The translations under genes and the position numbers were made by a program. 64,000 nucleotides of DNA from Odobenus rosmarus divergens (taxonomy: Eukaryota; Chordata; Mammalia; Carnivora; Odobenidae): assembly GCF_000321225.1 (NCBI RefSeq), contig NW_004451521.1, forward strand, positions 258,295 to 322,294. Reading direction: 5' to 3'. Of the stretch, positions 1 through 11,629 are shown one piece after another (within the stretch, counting starts at the first letter, position 1; every line of letters begins with the position of its first letter). Below the pieces are notes generated by a model. That model had not been told where the DNA came from, did not search any database, and saw only the letters and a program-made list of their open reading frames with translations.

Positions 1-95
1 TATGCACAAACAATGAATCATGGAACACTACATCAAAAACTAATGATGTAATGTATGGTGATTAACATAACAATAAAAAATTATTTAAAAAAATA
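1..95 (+). mobile_element. LINE-1 3-prime end, carnivore type
   Basis: The segment is the terminal 3-prime UTR of a relatively young LINE-1. It has the ATGAATCATGGAACACTACA stretch, then a TAATGATGTAATGTATGGTG stretch, then an A-rich tail starting at about 76. The same sequence occurs in reverse complement at about 39010-39100, which supports a repeat origin. The 5-prime part lies outside the window, so the full length of the insertion cannot be judged. Confidence 0.85.
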
Positions 96-924
96 GGAAG
101 AAAACATGAGTAACTTCCCCTCCACATTCCTTTGCTTGTGCCCAGGTCTTTGGACAGCTATTATTCCAAATAATCCTCATATAACCCTCCTATCATCCCC
201 AGCTCATCCTTCCCTGCCTACTGTCTTCTCTACTTGCCCCCAGCTCTTAAGCATCTCTCAAAAGTTTCCTTTGGTTTCCCTGCCCTACTGTTTACACCCA
301 TCTCTTACTTAAGATCTCAGAGAATCCCACAGCTTGTTGTGGTGGAAATAATAAAGAAATGGGAGTCGGGAGTTCTGGACCTGATACTCCCTCTCTGGGA
401 CCCATAACCCCAAGTGGAGATGACCTGCCATATCCCTCCAGTGCCAACAACTTGGATGCTTGTGCCTTTTCAGGCCAAGGAAGTTTCTCTTAGATGCAGA
501 TATGATTATGTTTGTTAAAGATAATTGAGATGGAGCATGAGAGATAGAATATTTGTTTCTTAAACTTGTTTATAACCAAGTGAGATTGGAGTTTCTCTAC
601 CTCCCATCTAAGGAATTTAGGGGGAAAGTGGAAAAAAACAGACAAATTTCTGAAAATTTTCATTACAGTAGCATCTGGTGGTCAACTAGATGGAATAAAT
701 TATATGTGCAACTCCTATAGAATAAATAACAAAAAAATTTTGATAACTATGAGTAACAAAACATAAATGTAATTTTATAATTTGGCCAGCTGGCTTTTAC
801 AGGCTTCTGTCATTATCTTGAGAAGTAGAACATTTTTCAGATCTAAAGCTGGAAAACACAGGCTGATATTAAATTACATGTACAATCTGGACATCATGAT
901 TTCCAGGGACTGATGAGGACAGGG
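96..924. other. Unique DNA, no gene seen
   Basis: No recognisable repeat or gene. The first 220 bases are pyrimidine-rich on the + strand and hold a 68-codon frame with no known protein character. The rest is AT-rich. Confidence 0.6.
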
Positions 925-1110
925 AAGTGGTCAGAAAATCTGGTTCTGCTTCTGGTTCTGGTTCCTGATGCCTTCCTACTCAGTGAATAATTTCAGGTAA
1001 GCCACCCAAAGACTTTAAATTCATGTCAACCCTAATTACAGGCCCTTCGTGGGGCTCAGCAGAGACCATGAGAATGAGAGCATACTGTAAGCTGTAAAGC
1101 TCTGTACTTC
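925..1110 (+). repeat. MIR-family SINE, diverged
   Basis: Weak match to the MIR order: a TTCTGCTTCTGG segment, a CAGGTAAGCCACC segment in the place of the usual AAGTCACT, and the terminal GTAAGCTGTAAAGCTCTGTAC. It includes a short local TTCTGG repetition near 948-966. The family is clear mainly from the last 60 bases. Confidence 0.45.
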
Positions 1111-1197
1111 CTTGGGAATTTTCTATTGTCCAACGATCCTGAGCCTTCATGTTTTCTCATGTACTTAAAAGGAACCTTAAAACATGACTTCCCATTG

Positions 1198-1373
1198 TTC
1201 CAGATATCGAGCTAGGTGCTTTAAATACATTTTAATTCTTACAACAACCCTCCTATTCCCCATCTTACAGGTGAGGAAACAGATTCAGAGAGACAAAGTA
1301 ACTTGTCCAGGTTCCCACTAGTCAGTAAAAGCAGAGCCATGACTCCAACCCAGACCTAGCTGACTCTAGAACA
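1198..1373 (-). repeat. MIR SINE, minus orientation
   Basis: Shows the characteristic reverse-MIR string of features: ATTTTAATTCTTACAACAACC, CCATCTTACAGGTGAGGAAAC, AGAGAGACAAAGTAACTTG, then CAGAGCCATGACTCCAACCC. The CAGGTGAGG in it mimics a splice donor but belongs to the repeat. Confidence 0.85.
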
Positions 1374-2435
1374 ACTAGAAGTTGTTTGGTCTATGAAGAT
1401 ATCTTCATAGGATATTCAAGAGAATAAAACATGAGGATTCTTGATCAATTTCCAAGCAGTAAAGAAAGCAAGAGCTATTATTTATCTACAAGTGGTCCAG
1501 CTTTCTAGCATCTTCCCAGACTGCACGTTCCCATCATCTTCTCAACTCATACAGAAAGTCACCGTTATTTCCACTTGGGCTCGGTTATCATGGGTGCTAC
1601 TCTTGCTGGGTATCACAGGGAGACTGCAATATTATGGCCTCTTAAGAATGCTCTCCCCATTCCCATGCCTAGTCTGGCACACTGATTTGGGATCTTCAGA
1701 TCCCTAGGTTGTTCCCATGTGAGACATCTCCCACAAGCACAGACTTGGCAGAGTGGTACGTAGTTGGTAAGTAGGTGGAGAGAGTAAAGAATGGTCAGAC
1801 TGAACAAAAAGAAGCCAGGGAAAGCCAAGGGCTAACATAACCAGGCTTCCTCCTTAACGAGTATGTCCCCAGGCTGTCCCCATATCCCAGGTCCTAGAGA
1901 GGATAAAAATTATACTCCATACCAGTCTCTGCTCTCGGGGGGGGGTTTACCCTCAAGTACTAGAGGTAAGACAGATATGTGATTGCTCTTTAAATAATGC
2001 AGCAGATTTCTGGGTAGGTAATACATCTCATTTCTATAGAAGTGAATACATGGTTTTAAAGGTATGGTAAACAGAAGATGAAATTTGCTTTATAAACTGA
2101 TAAACAGCAGCTTGCATGGGCCAGGGAGTTGGTCTGACACACATATTTATGCTTGGTTCAAAATCCAGGGCAAGGATTTACAGCTGCTCTTATAGATTCG
2201 AGCGTGGTGTAAGTCCAGTACCACGTCCCATTCACACCACAGAAAGCAGGCAGCTGTAGCCAGGGGGAAATCCAGCCTTCATAACTTTCAGTGTTGCTAA
2301 TTCTTTCCCAGAATGCTAAGAGTCTTTATAGGATTGAGTGGAGAGAAAAGAGAAAAGAAATCCTATTTCTCGAATCATAGTGTCCTTCCCTATTGGAATG
2401 TTTGTAGAGAATAGGATAGAATGCCTACTGGCGAC
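1374..2435. other. Unique DNA, no gene seen
   Basis: No repeat or coding exon supported. It contains a short G run near 1938 and overlapping 71- and 88-codon frames on opposite strands that resemble no protein I know. Confidence 0.6.
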
Positions 2436-2530
2436 TCTCATTGGACAGGTGAGTAAACTGAGGCTGTTGGAGAACAGATGGCTTGTCAAAGTCACACAGC
2501 TAAAGGTGAGGGCTAGAACATTCTGATTTC
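2436..2530 (-). repeat. MIR SINE fragment, minus
   Basis: Contains GACAGGTGAGTAAACTGAGG followed by TCAAAGTCACACAGCTAAAG, the reverse-strand core of MIR. Both ends are too diverged to place. Confidence 0.75.
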
Positions 2531-2560
2531 AAGTGGCCTGAAAGCAGTTTCTGTCAAATG

Positions 2561-2650
2561 GAAGAGAGAGAGAAAGGAAGGAAAGAGGAAGAACAAAGGG
2601 ATGAAAGAAGTAAGGAAGGGAAGGAGGGAGGAAGGAGAGAGAAAAGAGAG
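2561..2650 (+). repeat. Purine-rich GA/GGAA low-complexity tract
   Basis: About 90 bases made almost only of A and G, with interrupted GAGA and GGAA units. It has no exact period. Confidence 0.9.
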
Positions 2651-3487
2651 TTCATATTTGGTCTTACCATTTTAATGATCGGCGGCAGCAGGAGAGCTAA
2701 GCCAGCCAGGAGAGCCTCCTAACCGTGAAAGCGCGCTTGGAAGTTTGCATGAGCAAAGAAGACAGTCACAGTATTAAGCCACTGAGATCTGAGGCTCTTC
2801 CTGCCACTGAGGTTCCATCACTGAAGGTGGGGTTGGCTGAGCAGGCAGTGGAGAGAGGATGAACATGGTGGGTCAGGAGGCTGGATTTCCATGTTACACG
2901 GAGGCAGAGCATTCAGAAAGCCTGTCCCCTGCCACCTGAAAAGGCAGACCAGGTGCCTCCTGATCCCACAGAAGAGGATGGAAGACAGAGCAGGAGCGGT
3001 TTGTGTCGGTTGTTACTTGCTGAATTTGGCAAGGTCTTACAGGAAAGAGCTACACTCAGGAATGATGTGGCTGGTTTTTAGGCACAAATGAAAGAGAACA
3101 GAAAGACGTCAGGTATTTGCAACAGTGAGCAGTGAAAAAGCCAAATCCTTCTAGAACCCGCACAGCACAAGATGGGGACTGGAAAAGCCTTTGAGTGGCA
3201 AAAAAAAAAAAAAAAAAAACCTGGTGAAAGGTCTCAGGGGACTCGAGTGGCCCCAGGCACCGATGGCACTAAGGGCGTGTCCTTCTCGAGTGTGGCTTTC
3301 CGTAGAAGGGAGGTAGCTGCCTGACTCAGAGTGTGTAGGGGTAGGGGAGCAAGGAAACCAAGACTGAACTTGAGGGGAGGGGGGTTGGTAGCACATAGCA
3401 CTGAATGAAAATAAAGAAATCAGAAGTCTTCCAAGTTCTAAAGGGAATTATAAATTGCTAAAGAAACTCCATTAAAAAAAAAAAAGA
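2651..3487. other. Unique DNA with a poly-A run
   Basis: No gene or named repeat recognised. A 20-base A run lies at 3200-3219 with no retroelement body before it that I can recognise. A second A run immediately precedes the SINE that follows. Confidence 0.55.
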
Positions 3488-3684
3488 GGGGTGCCTGGGT
3501 GGCTCAGTTGGTTAAGCGACTGCCTTCGGCTCAGGTCATGATCCTGGAGTCCCAGGATCGAGTCCCACATCGGGCTCCCTGCTCAGCGGGGAGTCTGCTT
3601 CTCCCTCTGACTCTCCTCCCTCTCATGCTCTCTCTCATTCTCTCTCTCTCAAAAAAATAAATAAAATCTTTAAAAAAAAAAAAA
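3488..3684 (+). mobile_element. CAN SINE (tRNA-Lys-derived SINEC)
   Basis: Complete carnivore SINE. It has a tRNA-like head with an A box (TGGCTCAGTTGG) and a B box (GGATCGAGTCC), the CTGCTCAGCGGGGAGTCTGC middle, a CT-rich segment and an AATAAATAAAATC tail ending in poly-A. The flanking A-rich sequence ending in AAAGAG before the element recurs after it, consistent with a target-site duplication. The head is close to consensus, so the copy is fairly young. Confidence 0.95.
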
Positions 3685-4239
3685 GAGTTCTGACTGTTCA
3701 CCATAATGCTTGTGCTTGGTGGGGGGGTGGGGCGCGGGTGAAGGGCAGCAGAAGCTGTATAGCTCCCAAAGAAGGCCTTCGCCTGCACACTCACTTCCCG
3801 TATGGTCAAGGAAAAGTCTTCTGGGGATGCAGCCAGGGGCCAGGGGTGGCAAGGCTCTAGCAGCCTTTCCCGACTGGGTCCCCCTCCAGGACAGAATTAA
3901 GCCCAGAAGCCCCAAGGCAGACCTTGTGAGTACTGAATTAACTCCTTCCCCACAAATGTAGAATAGTTCTAGCTACTTACCAACCTTAGGAGAATAGGAG
4001 TAGCCACTCAAATCATTTTCTATATGGCTTTATTCTCTCATGGAACCCCAGTTGAGAAAGGATTCCAGGGAGTTCCTTCTAGAAAACCAAACTGCTGTCT
4101 CATTAGGAAACTTTCTCCGAGGCCACGGCAGGAGGCTTCAGGATTCCATGGCCGAGAGGGACCAGAAGCTGCTCTGTGGAAAATGAGCATTCCTGAATCA
4201 CACTGATGGGTGTGGACATGCACTCAACACTTTCTGGGG
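3685..4239. other. Unique DNA, no gene seen
   Basis: Moderately GC-rich. Overlapping short frames on both strands (60-92 codons) give no recognisable domain, so I treat them as chance. Confidence 0.6.
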
Positions 4240-4435
4240 GTTAATTTAAAAGGCCTTTAAAAATGCACATCTTTTTTAACCCAGTCTTCCCACTTTTAGA
4301 ACTGCATCTGCAGGAGATAATTGCAGATTCCTGCAAAGATGTTCACTGAAATTTTCGTCATGGAGTCAATTTCTTTCCGTGGGAACTTGGATATGCAAGA
4401 AATATCAATATCACTTTATAACTTTCAAATTAAAA
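4240..4435 (+). repeat. Old LINE-1 (L1M-type) 3-prime fragment
   Basis: The order ACCCAGTCTTCCCACTTTTA, then a GGAGATAATTGCAGAT segment, then GCAAAGATGTTCACTGAA follows the old L1 3-prime pattern (CCCAGCAATTCCACTT ... AAGATGTTCATTG). It is strongly diverged. Confidence 0.6.
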
Positions 4436-6514
4436 TGAAGAGAACAGCATCCGCACCCAATCATGCCAGGAAGGTGGGAAATTAATCTTGGCTGTTTGGG
4501 GAGATTCCTCTCCCCAGAGTCTCCAGTCAAAGGAATCAGGACTCTTACATTGAGCCCAGTCTTGGTGGAGATGGAGGGTTTCTTTGTCCAAGTTGGCAGA
4601 GCCTCTTCTGGTCATGCCCCTCTGCTTCCAAGCCTTGCTGGGGGATGGGGACACTTGCCAAGGCGGAGAGCCCCCTGCCCAATGCCAGCCCCCCAGCCAC
4701 CATTCCCAGTGCCTAGCCAGGCACACATTCTGTGCCCCCCCCCATTTATAAACCCCAGCTCCTCCCCAGACAAAGCCACTTTGCATAATCCCCTCAATAA
4801 AGTGAAACTTACCCAAACAAAAGCATCTTCACGCCCCTGCCGCTAAGGAGCTCAGGCTTTTGGTTTCCCTTTAAAAAAGAGGGAGAGCGAAAACCGAAAA
4901 TCCAACCCAGGGAGAAGGGGTACAAAGAACCCACACCCCTTCATATTCTTCTACAAAGGGGAAACAAAACGCCAGATTGTCTTTGTCACTACTCCGCGCC
5001 TGGAGGATAGCAAAGCTATTGGGGAAAAAACTGAACCATTTGCAACGCGAGGGCATTCGGTTCATTACAGTCTATGCAGTGTAAGGAATACCATGCGTGG
5101 ATGCAAACACGGATATAGAAGCTTTAACTACAGGAAAATGTTATTAAAAAACAGGCTTTTTTTTTTTTTTAAGAGGTAGGAAAGTTGAAACCCAGGTGGC
5201 ACGGAAGTGCTTAAACACTGTCCCCACTTCTATAAACCCAAAGTCTGAGGGTACGTGTGTGGACGAAGAGCCACGCTGCGTAAAGCCGTGCCATATGCAA
5301 TACGCATGTCTCCTGTCCTTTCGCTTGCTTGTCTGTCCTACCGTCTTTATAACCACATGTGGGGGGTGCGTGACCAAGGGTTTGGAAAGACGCTGGGTGC
5401 CTCCGCGGCCCCCCTCTCCCCTTCCCCGCCTGGTTAGGCTCTGGCAGCTACTCTCAGCCCACTAACTGCGACCTCGCAAGAGCAGGGCCCACGTCCCGTG
5501 AATCATCCTTGAAAACACGCTTTAGGGGCCTTAAAGGCATTGTTGGGCCTTCTGTTCGTCAGTTGGTATTGAGGATGGGCCTGAGTCTGGGCTTCCCGCA
5601 GACGAAAGGGTGGGCAGGCAGCAAAGGCTCCATCGGACAGGAGGACCTGGACGGGGGAGGGGGTGCGGAGGGAGACAAGGGCTCACTTCTCCCTAAAGAA
5701 GCAATGAAATACGTGGAAGGGCCGGGGCTTGGATCCTGGCGCGTACACCATAAATAAATAAAGGCCTGATTCATAGTGTCGAGTTGTGCTGAGGCTTTTT
5801 TAAAGGAGGGTCATGTTGGACATCTAGTGTCTCTGTGTCCCCGAATTCATCTCGCCCTGCGTTAACCTGTGACTCCTCAGGGGGCATCAATGGATCTTTA
5901 GTGCCAAACCAAAGGAAAGGTCTCTGAAGTACGGTCCCGGAAATTAAGGTTGGAAGGGCACCCCGGGGCCTCAGATGGACTCCGCCACCGACGAGCCCCA
6001 GGGGCTTTGGGTAAGACATCAGCCTTCCACGTCTACCCCTGACGTGAAGAGGCCCAGGCCGGGCTGCACCATGCCTGTCAGGGTCAGCGGCAGGAAGCCC
6101 TGAATGTGCCCAGATCTCCAGGAACCCCCGAGGGGACACTAGGGCCGCTCCTGTCTGTGTGTGGGTACGATTTCTCTTCTATCGTTTGGTGATTGCTTTT
6201 CATCCGCGGAGCAGCCGCAGAGAAACTCAATACCGCGCGGGAGGAGCACCTCAGGCCAGGCCCGGACGCCACCCAGGACCCTGCCGGGGTCAGCCCCGTG
6301 CGGCTCCACCAACTGTCTCCTCAGAAAGGTTAGCACCTGCTGTTTGGGTGTTAAACATGGATTCCTGAGAAGGACAGCAAAAAATGAGAATGGAGAGAGG
6401 GAGAGAAGGGAGAGGAAGGGGGAGGAGCGAGCGAGCCCGCCGTCGTCGGCAATGAGAGAACACCGGGCTGTCATGACTTCCATGGGTCCCTTCACCATAA
6501 AGAAATCTTAAAAA
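4436..6514. other. GC-richer unique region, no gene recognised
   Basis: Two kilobases without an obvious interspersed repeat and with above-average GC. CpGs are most frequent at about 6200-6460 (CCGCGG, CCGCGCGG, GAGCGAGCGAGC, CCGTCGTCGG). Many overlapping frames of 60-128 codons exist on both strands, which is expected in GC-rich noncoding DNA, and none looks like a known protein. A weak CpG cluster could mark a promoter or enhancer, but I see no TATA-plus-exon arrangement to support one. Confidence 0.5.
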
Positions 6515-7524
6515 TTATATTTTACAACTGCATTGATATAAACACAAATATAATCTAGCTTTGATTATATTCATTGCCTTTATTATAGGTTTAAATGAAA
6601 TTAAGACATTTCTAAGGGCCCCTAGAAGCATCCCGGTTCCGGACACTGGGCCTGCTCTGGCCAGTGGGGAAGGCAACCCCGAGCCCCCCTGCCTCTGCTG
6701 GGTATCCACGGCGGGCTCCTTCTGGAACAGGCTTGTGCCTGCTCTGACCTCAAGCTTGGTGCAAATGTCCTAAAAGAGGGATCTAGTTTTTCAAAATCAG
6801 AGGGATGAAAAGTTAGACATAGCGTTCTGTAGGAATTTTTAGGGTCTCAATGGAAGAACATGATCACAGAAACAGTAAATAAACTCGAATTACATGTTCC
6901 CTCTTCTTTGCGGCTCTATCCCTTCGCCATCATAAAGAGAAAAGTAGGCAAATAAATAAATCATAGTTTGGAAGAAATTAGCAGATCGTTATTGTGTGAT
7001 TTTGCTTGGTTTCAGCAAAGTGTGGTTGACATACTTTCTATGGGAATAGGCAATTAGTGCACAGCGGAGACCAGAGGCAGAGGCTCATTATAAAAATAAA
7101 ATAAACGTGTGACCCAGGCACCATGAGGGAAGCAGCCCGGCCGCATATCGTCACAGTCGGGGCTTTCTTCAATGGCGTGTGTTCATTCCATGTCTAACAC
7201 ACCAAGCGAGCTAGAGGTCTCAGAAAAGCCCCCTTCAAGAACTAGGGGCCAACCATGGAAGATCAAAATTAAGGAGAAACCTGGCGAAAGAAAGGGACAA
7301 AGCAAGAGCAGGGATGGATGGGGCCATTGGAATGTCAGGGTGGACCCGGGAGCTTGGTCCCCACCGTGTGCGTTACTGGGCCAAAGGAGAGCGTGGACAG
7401 TCTTCTGAAGGAAGCGGATGCGGGATATACAACTCCCCGGCCTCTGCTGGGGGTGGGGGGGCAGGGGGTGATGAGCATCGCCAGGGGGGCCCTGGAACAG
7501 GCGGGCTTTCAGCACGACCCAAGG
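6515..7524. other. Unique DNA, possible conserved noncoding blocks
   Basis: AT-rich blocks at about 6515-6610 and 6985-7110 show no repeat signature and sit between GC-richer stretches. The second has a TTATTGTGTGATTTTGCTTG run followed by CAATTAGTGC. Conservation cannot be judged from one sequence. Confidence 0.35.
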
Positions 7525-7715
7525 TCACCAGGTGACCTTGGGCGAGTCACCTCAGCTCCCAGTGCCTCTGTTTCCAAACCTCTAAATTTCAGATCAAATA
7601 ACGACATGCTTTTCCGGGTTTTCGTGGAGATAAGTGACAGCACGTGTGGACACTACCCACTTAGAATAGGAACTCACTGATGGTTTGCCATTATTAGTCA
7701 TGAATCTTAATATAT
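7525..7715 (+). repeat. MIR SINE
   Basis: GGTGACCTTGGGCGAGTCAC, then CCCAGTGCCTCTGTTTCC, then GTGGAGATAAGTGACAGCA reproduce the MIR core and 3-prime half in order. Confidence 0.75.
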
Positions 7716-7901
7716 CACGGTCAGGACTTTTAGGCAACTCCAGGGACGACTATGGAGACATGGTGTGGCAGGGTTAAGTTTTGGCTATGAGGGGCTCCCT
7801 CTGAAGAGCTGTGCTTTTAAGATTTAGGGGATTCAAAGGAGAATGGGATTGGTGAGGACCCATTAGGTTTAGTGATTGTTCTGTCCCTGTCTCTCTCTGT
7901 G

Positions 7902-8386
7902 TCACACACACACACACACGTGCACATGCATACACACATGTGCTTCAGCACACACATTCACATGCATGCACATGCACACATGGATAAGCACACACGCACA
8001 CACATGCATGCACACACATGCACACATAGATAAGCACACATGCACACATGTGCTCCAGCACACACATTCACATGCATGCACGTGCACACATGGATAAGCA
8101 CACACACATGCATGCACACACATTCACATGCATGTGCATGCACACATGGATAAGCACGCACATGCATGCACACACATTCACATGCATGCACATGCACACA
8201 TGGATAAGCACGCACACACATGCATGCACACACATTCACATGCATACACACGCACACAAGGATAAGCACACATGCACACACATGCATGCACACACATGCA
8301 CATATGTAAGTACACATGCACACATACGTGTGTGTGCACATACTCACATGGGCACGCACATGCACACACAGGCACACACATGCACA
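7902..8386 (+). repeat. CA-rich minisatellite with GATAAG-marked units
   Basis: A pure CA run is followed by about 470 bases of alternating purine-pyrimidine DNA (ACACATGCATGCACAC type). Irregular units of 46-64 bases are each marked by GATAAGCAC, with GATAAG at 7983, 8029, 8093, 8149, 8203 and 8261. Most units also contain a CACACATTCACATGCAT segment. The alternating pattern favours Z-DNA. The 65-139-codon frames on both strands here (His/Thr/Met or Cys/Val rich) are a by-product of the repeat. Confidence 0.95.
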
Positions 8387-9026
8387 ACTACTTCATGCAA
8401 GTTCTTCTTTGCTTCATTCAGGAGACACAACCTCATGTAACCCCTATGTAGATATAACCACCCAGTACCGGCTCTCCCCGTTCTGGAAGCCTTCCCAGAA
8501 CCCACGGCCTTCTGCACTGCCACCATGCCCACCAGCCCCACGCCCTCCCCTCAGTCCTGAGGCCCCTCCAGCCAGCTCTGAGCTCCAGAGCAGTGACTCT
8601 GTGCACACATGAGTAAAAAGAAACTGAAGACCTGGCTCAGCTCAGGGCGGGCGTGCAGCTGGGTAGGAGAGGAACACTCTGAACAATCTTCAGGACCCCT
8701 GTGACAGGCCAAGGCAGCATCCTCAGAAGCCAGCCCTGCTGAGTTACTGCTGTCCCCCGCAACATGTCTAACCTCTGCACCCCTCCAGGAGCTGTGACGA
8801 GATAAAACAGCATTCATGGGTCTCTCTGCCACCATCCGTACTAGATTTGCCTCCTAGGTGCCAACCTGTGGGGGTTCACACAAGTTTACAGCTAGATGTT
8901 TAATTTCGTCTTAGAAAAAAATAGCAATTTCTTTTTTCTTTTTTTAAAGTTAGCCACCTTTTTATTTTTCCCTTCATCACCTTCCCAGGGCTGGCCCTTA
9001 ACCCTGCTTTTCCACACTCTTTTCAT
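8387..9026. other. Unique DNA, no gene seen
   Basis: No recognised repeat. A pyrimidine-rich stretch at 8520-8590 and a T-rich stretch near 8930-8970 are present. There are short overlapping frames only. Confidence 0.55.
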
Positions 9027-9087
9027 TGTGAGGCTCCCACTAAAACCTGTGAGGCTCCCACTAAAACCTGTGAGGCTCCCACTAAAA
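9027..9087 (+). repeat. Three tandem copies of a 21-base unit
   Basis: The unit beginning TGTGAGGCTCCCACTAAAAC starts at 9027, 9048 and 9069. The copies are identical apart from the end of the last. The period is a multiple of three, but no gene surrounds it. Confidence 0.95.
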
Positions 9088-9094
9088 GTCGACT

Positions 9095-9275
9095 GCATGC
9101 TTACTGTTGTGCTAGGCATCATGCTAAGCATGTAATAGGCATTATATTTCTCATGGCATTTACACATGATGAAAACCAGGCTCAGAGAGGTTAAGTTACT
9201 TGCCCCATGTCACACAGCAGGTATTATTTTACCCAAAACTCAAGGCTGTCTGACTGCAGAGCCCATGCTTGGGAG
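9095..9275 (-). repeat. MIR SINE, minus
   Basis: Contains TTGTGCTAGGCATCATGCTA, CAGGCTCAGAGAGGTTAAGT, TACTTGCCCCATGTCACACA, then CTGACTGCAGAGCCCATGCT. This is a well preserved reverse-strand MIR. Confidence 0.9.
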
Positions 9276-11261
9276 TACCAACCCTATGCTAGTTGGTAAG
9301 AGTCAAGGCAGGAAATGTAGAAACAGGTGTGCTGTTGACAAAGTCCATAAATATAAATAAAGCACACACTAGGCTAATTTAAATAAATGAAGGTGTATCA
9401 TGATAGGACTAACTTACACCAGGTTTACCACAGAACAGCCTCACAGAGCCCAGGCAAATCGCATGCTGATACAGACACCAGATGCAAGCCACACAGGCAG
9501 GCTTGGCTCTCCGAACTTAGCCTGATGGAGTCTTCAGTCTGAAAATGAACAAGCAGATCCATGGCTGAAAAGGCCATGGCGTCAGATAAAGGTAAGTGTG
9601 ATGGGCAAAACTTGGGATGTGGGCAAACTTTGAGAATTGGTATCATCCGATAAACAGGGCTGGGCTCGGTGTCTCAAGTGCGGTAGAACTCTGGACTGCA
9701 GGGCATCCATCTGGGGTCCATGGGAAGCCCGGGATTGGGCTGCAGTCCAGGCACCGGTGAGGCTGGGTGAAACCTGAAGATCCCCGGTCTTGGGGCAGGG
9801 GTGTTCTAGACTCGAGTACGGCTCTGCTCTTCTCTGTGAGGGAGCAGCTGGGGAGCATTTCCAGAGGACCGTGGTCCACACCAGCCACCGGTCTCCCTTG
9901 CTCCCCTCTCCTTGCCTGGCCAGTGGCACCATCTTAAGCTACGTTCCACCCCACCCCCACCCCCAGCCCCAGGGCACCAGCAAACCCTCCGTTCTCAGGA
10001 GAGGCCAAAGGGACCAGTCCATCCCTGGGGCTCCCACCTATCAGTTTTCTCCCAAGACTCTTCAACCAGTCTTTAAAAGGTTTGCACTTGTCCTCTTTCA
10101 AGGGTATGACTGTAAGAAGCCCTTCCTCTCTTTCCCCAATTCCTTTCTATGGAACACTGACCCCGGCTAACCTCAGGCCTCCTGGCTCCATGACCTGCGG
10201 TGGCCTCCATGGTCTTGGCTCAAATCTCTCCAGCCTTTGGGAGGGAGGCTTTCCCTCTCCCCTGAATGTCTGGGATGCTCCATTGCGACTGGACATGGCT
10301 TCCCCACAGCCTCTCGGGACAGACAAGCAGCTGTATACGGTCCCCAAGTGACTTCCAGTCTGTGGACCACACTTGGAGTCAGAGATCCTGGGCTCTGGGC
10401 CCTGGCCCTGCCCCACAGGTTGGGATCCCACCCACCCTCTGTCCTCAGTTTCCATCTGTACGGCCCGGGAGCTCAAGGAGACTGCGTACTGCTCCAGCTG
10501 CCGCAGGGCCCTGCAGAGCTCCTGGGGCTCCGAGGGACTTCGCCCCCTCCCCAGCCTTCTGTGTCGGTTTTTACTGCCTCTGATTTCATTTGAAGAAGGG
10601 TCTCTACCATGTTAGAGTTTGAAAGCCACCGGACCATCTGGCCACTCGCGCCCCTTCCAGCTGTGGCTGCCCATCCTTCTGCGACAACTCCTTCCAATCA
10701 GTAATTGCTGGCACCAGGTGTGGGGGCCCCATGGGCGCAGGCTGGCTCATACTGGTTTCCCGGTGGCCCCCTGCCAGGAGCCCGCACAACCTCTGCACTG
10801 TTGGGGCAGTGTCCCCGAGGGACACTCTGGTCAGCGCTCCAGACGATGGACAGCAGCTGGCCAGATGCTGGCAGCAATTTCATGCTCCTGGTGGCTCATC
10901 CTTTCCCCCGCCCCCCTCCGGTCACCCAGGCCACGGAGCCAAGGCCAACCTCCTTATGGTGTATGGAGCCTCGGCAAAGCTCGAGAAGCCAGGAGGCTTC
11001 CTGAGGCTGCCAGAAATAGCCACTGCAGCCCAGGGAGGGAGTGGGGAGCCTGGACCAGCACCCAGCTCACAGCTTCAGCCTCACGTGGCCTGACAGCTCC
11101 AGGAACACCCTGACCACGGCCAGACTCACTCCCTGTTGTCCTCAGCCTGGTTCAGGCTGGAAGCCTGGCTGAGGACAGGGGTGTCTGCTGGTGGCTTCTC
11201 TCCTGTGGGGGGAGGGGGGAGGCTCCGGCTCAGCTTCAGATTCTACCTGCTCACTTGCTTG
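9276..11261. other. GC-rich unique region, no gene recognised
   Basis: High GC with many overlapping frames in all phases, the longest 164 codons on + at 10619-11113. That frame encodes a Ser/Pro/Arg/Trp-rich sequence with no domain I know, and competing frames of 99-126 codons overlap it, so I do not call a gene. A diverged MIR-like patch lies near 10365-10470 (GGAGTCAGAGATCCTGGGCT, CCTCAGTTTCCATCTGTAC). A CCCCAC-rich tract lies at about 9950-9973. Confidence 0.5.
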
Positions 11262-11462
11262 GCCTCAAGCAGACCTGCATTCCGACGAGATGCATGTGAG
11301 TCTTGGTTCTCCGGCTTACTGACTAGAGGGCTGTGAGACTTCACTCAGTCTCTTGAGTTCCGTTCCCTCATCTGCAAGGTGGAGGGCAGAGCACCCACCT
11401 CACTGGGCTGCTTGAGGATCTCATGAGCCCCTATTGGAGCACAGCACGATGCCTGCACTCGG
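11262..11462 (+). repeat. MIR SINE
   Basis: AGTCTTGGTTCTCCGGCTTA, CTGTGAGACTTCACTCAGTC, CCCTCATCTGCAAGGTGGAG and GGATCTCATGAGCCC follow the MIR order, ending with GCACAGCACGATGCCTG. Confidence 0.8.
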
Positions 11463-11629
11463 TATTGCTTTCTTATCACTACACTTGTTAATGAGATATG
11501 AGCCTCTGGTGCTGTTGCAAAATGCAGTCTCTTCTCACGTGCATGCTTGGGAAGAATCTATCACTGAAATGTTTATCACAGAATGTAGGCGACCTCATGA
11601 CCCGGTCCACCTACAATTCCATGTCTGTC

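Noticed and set aside
7958..8440. Frames of 65-139 codons rich in His/Thr/Met or Cys/Val on both strands
   Set aside because: Translation of the CA-rich minisatellite; both strands are open because the repeat lacks stop codons.
10619..11113. 164-codon + frame
   Set aside because: GC-rich DNA with several equally long overlapping frames, no known domain and no splice or promoter context.
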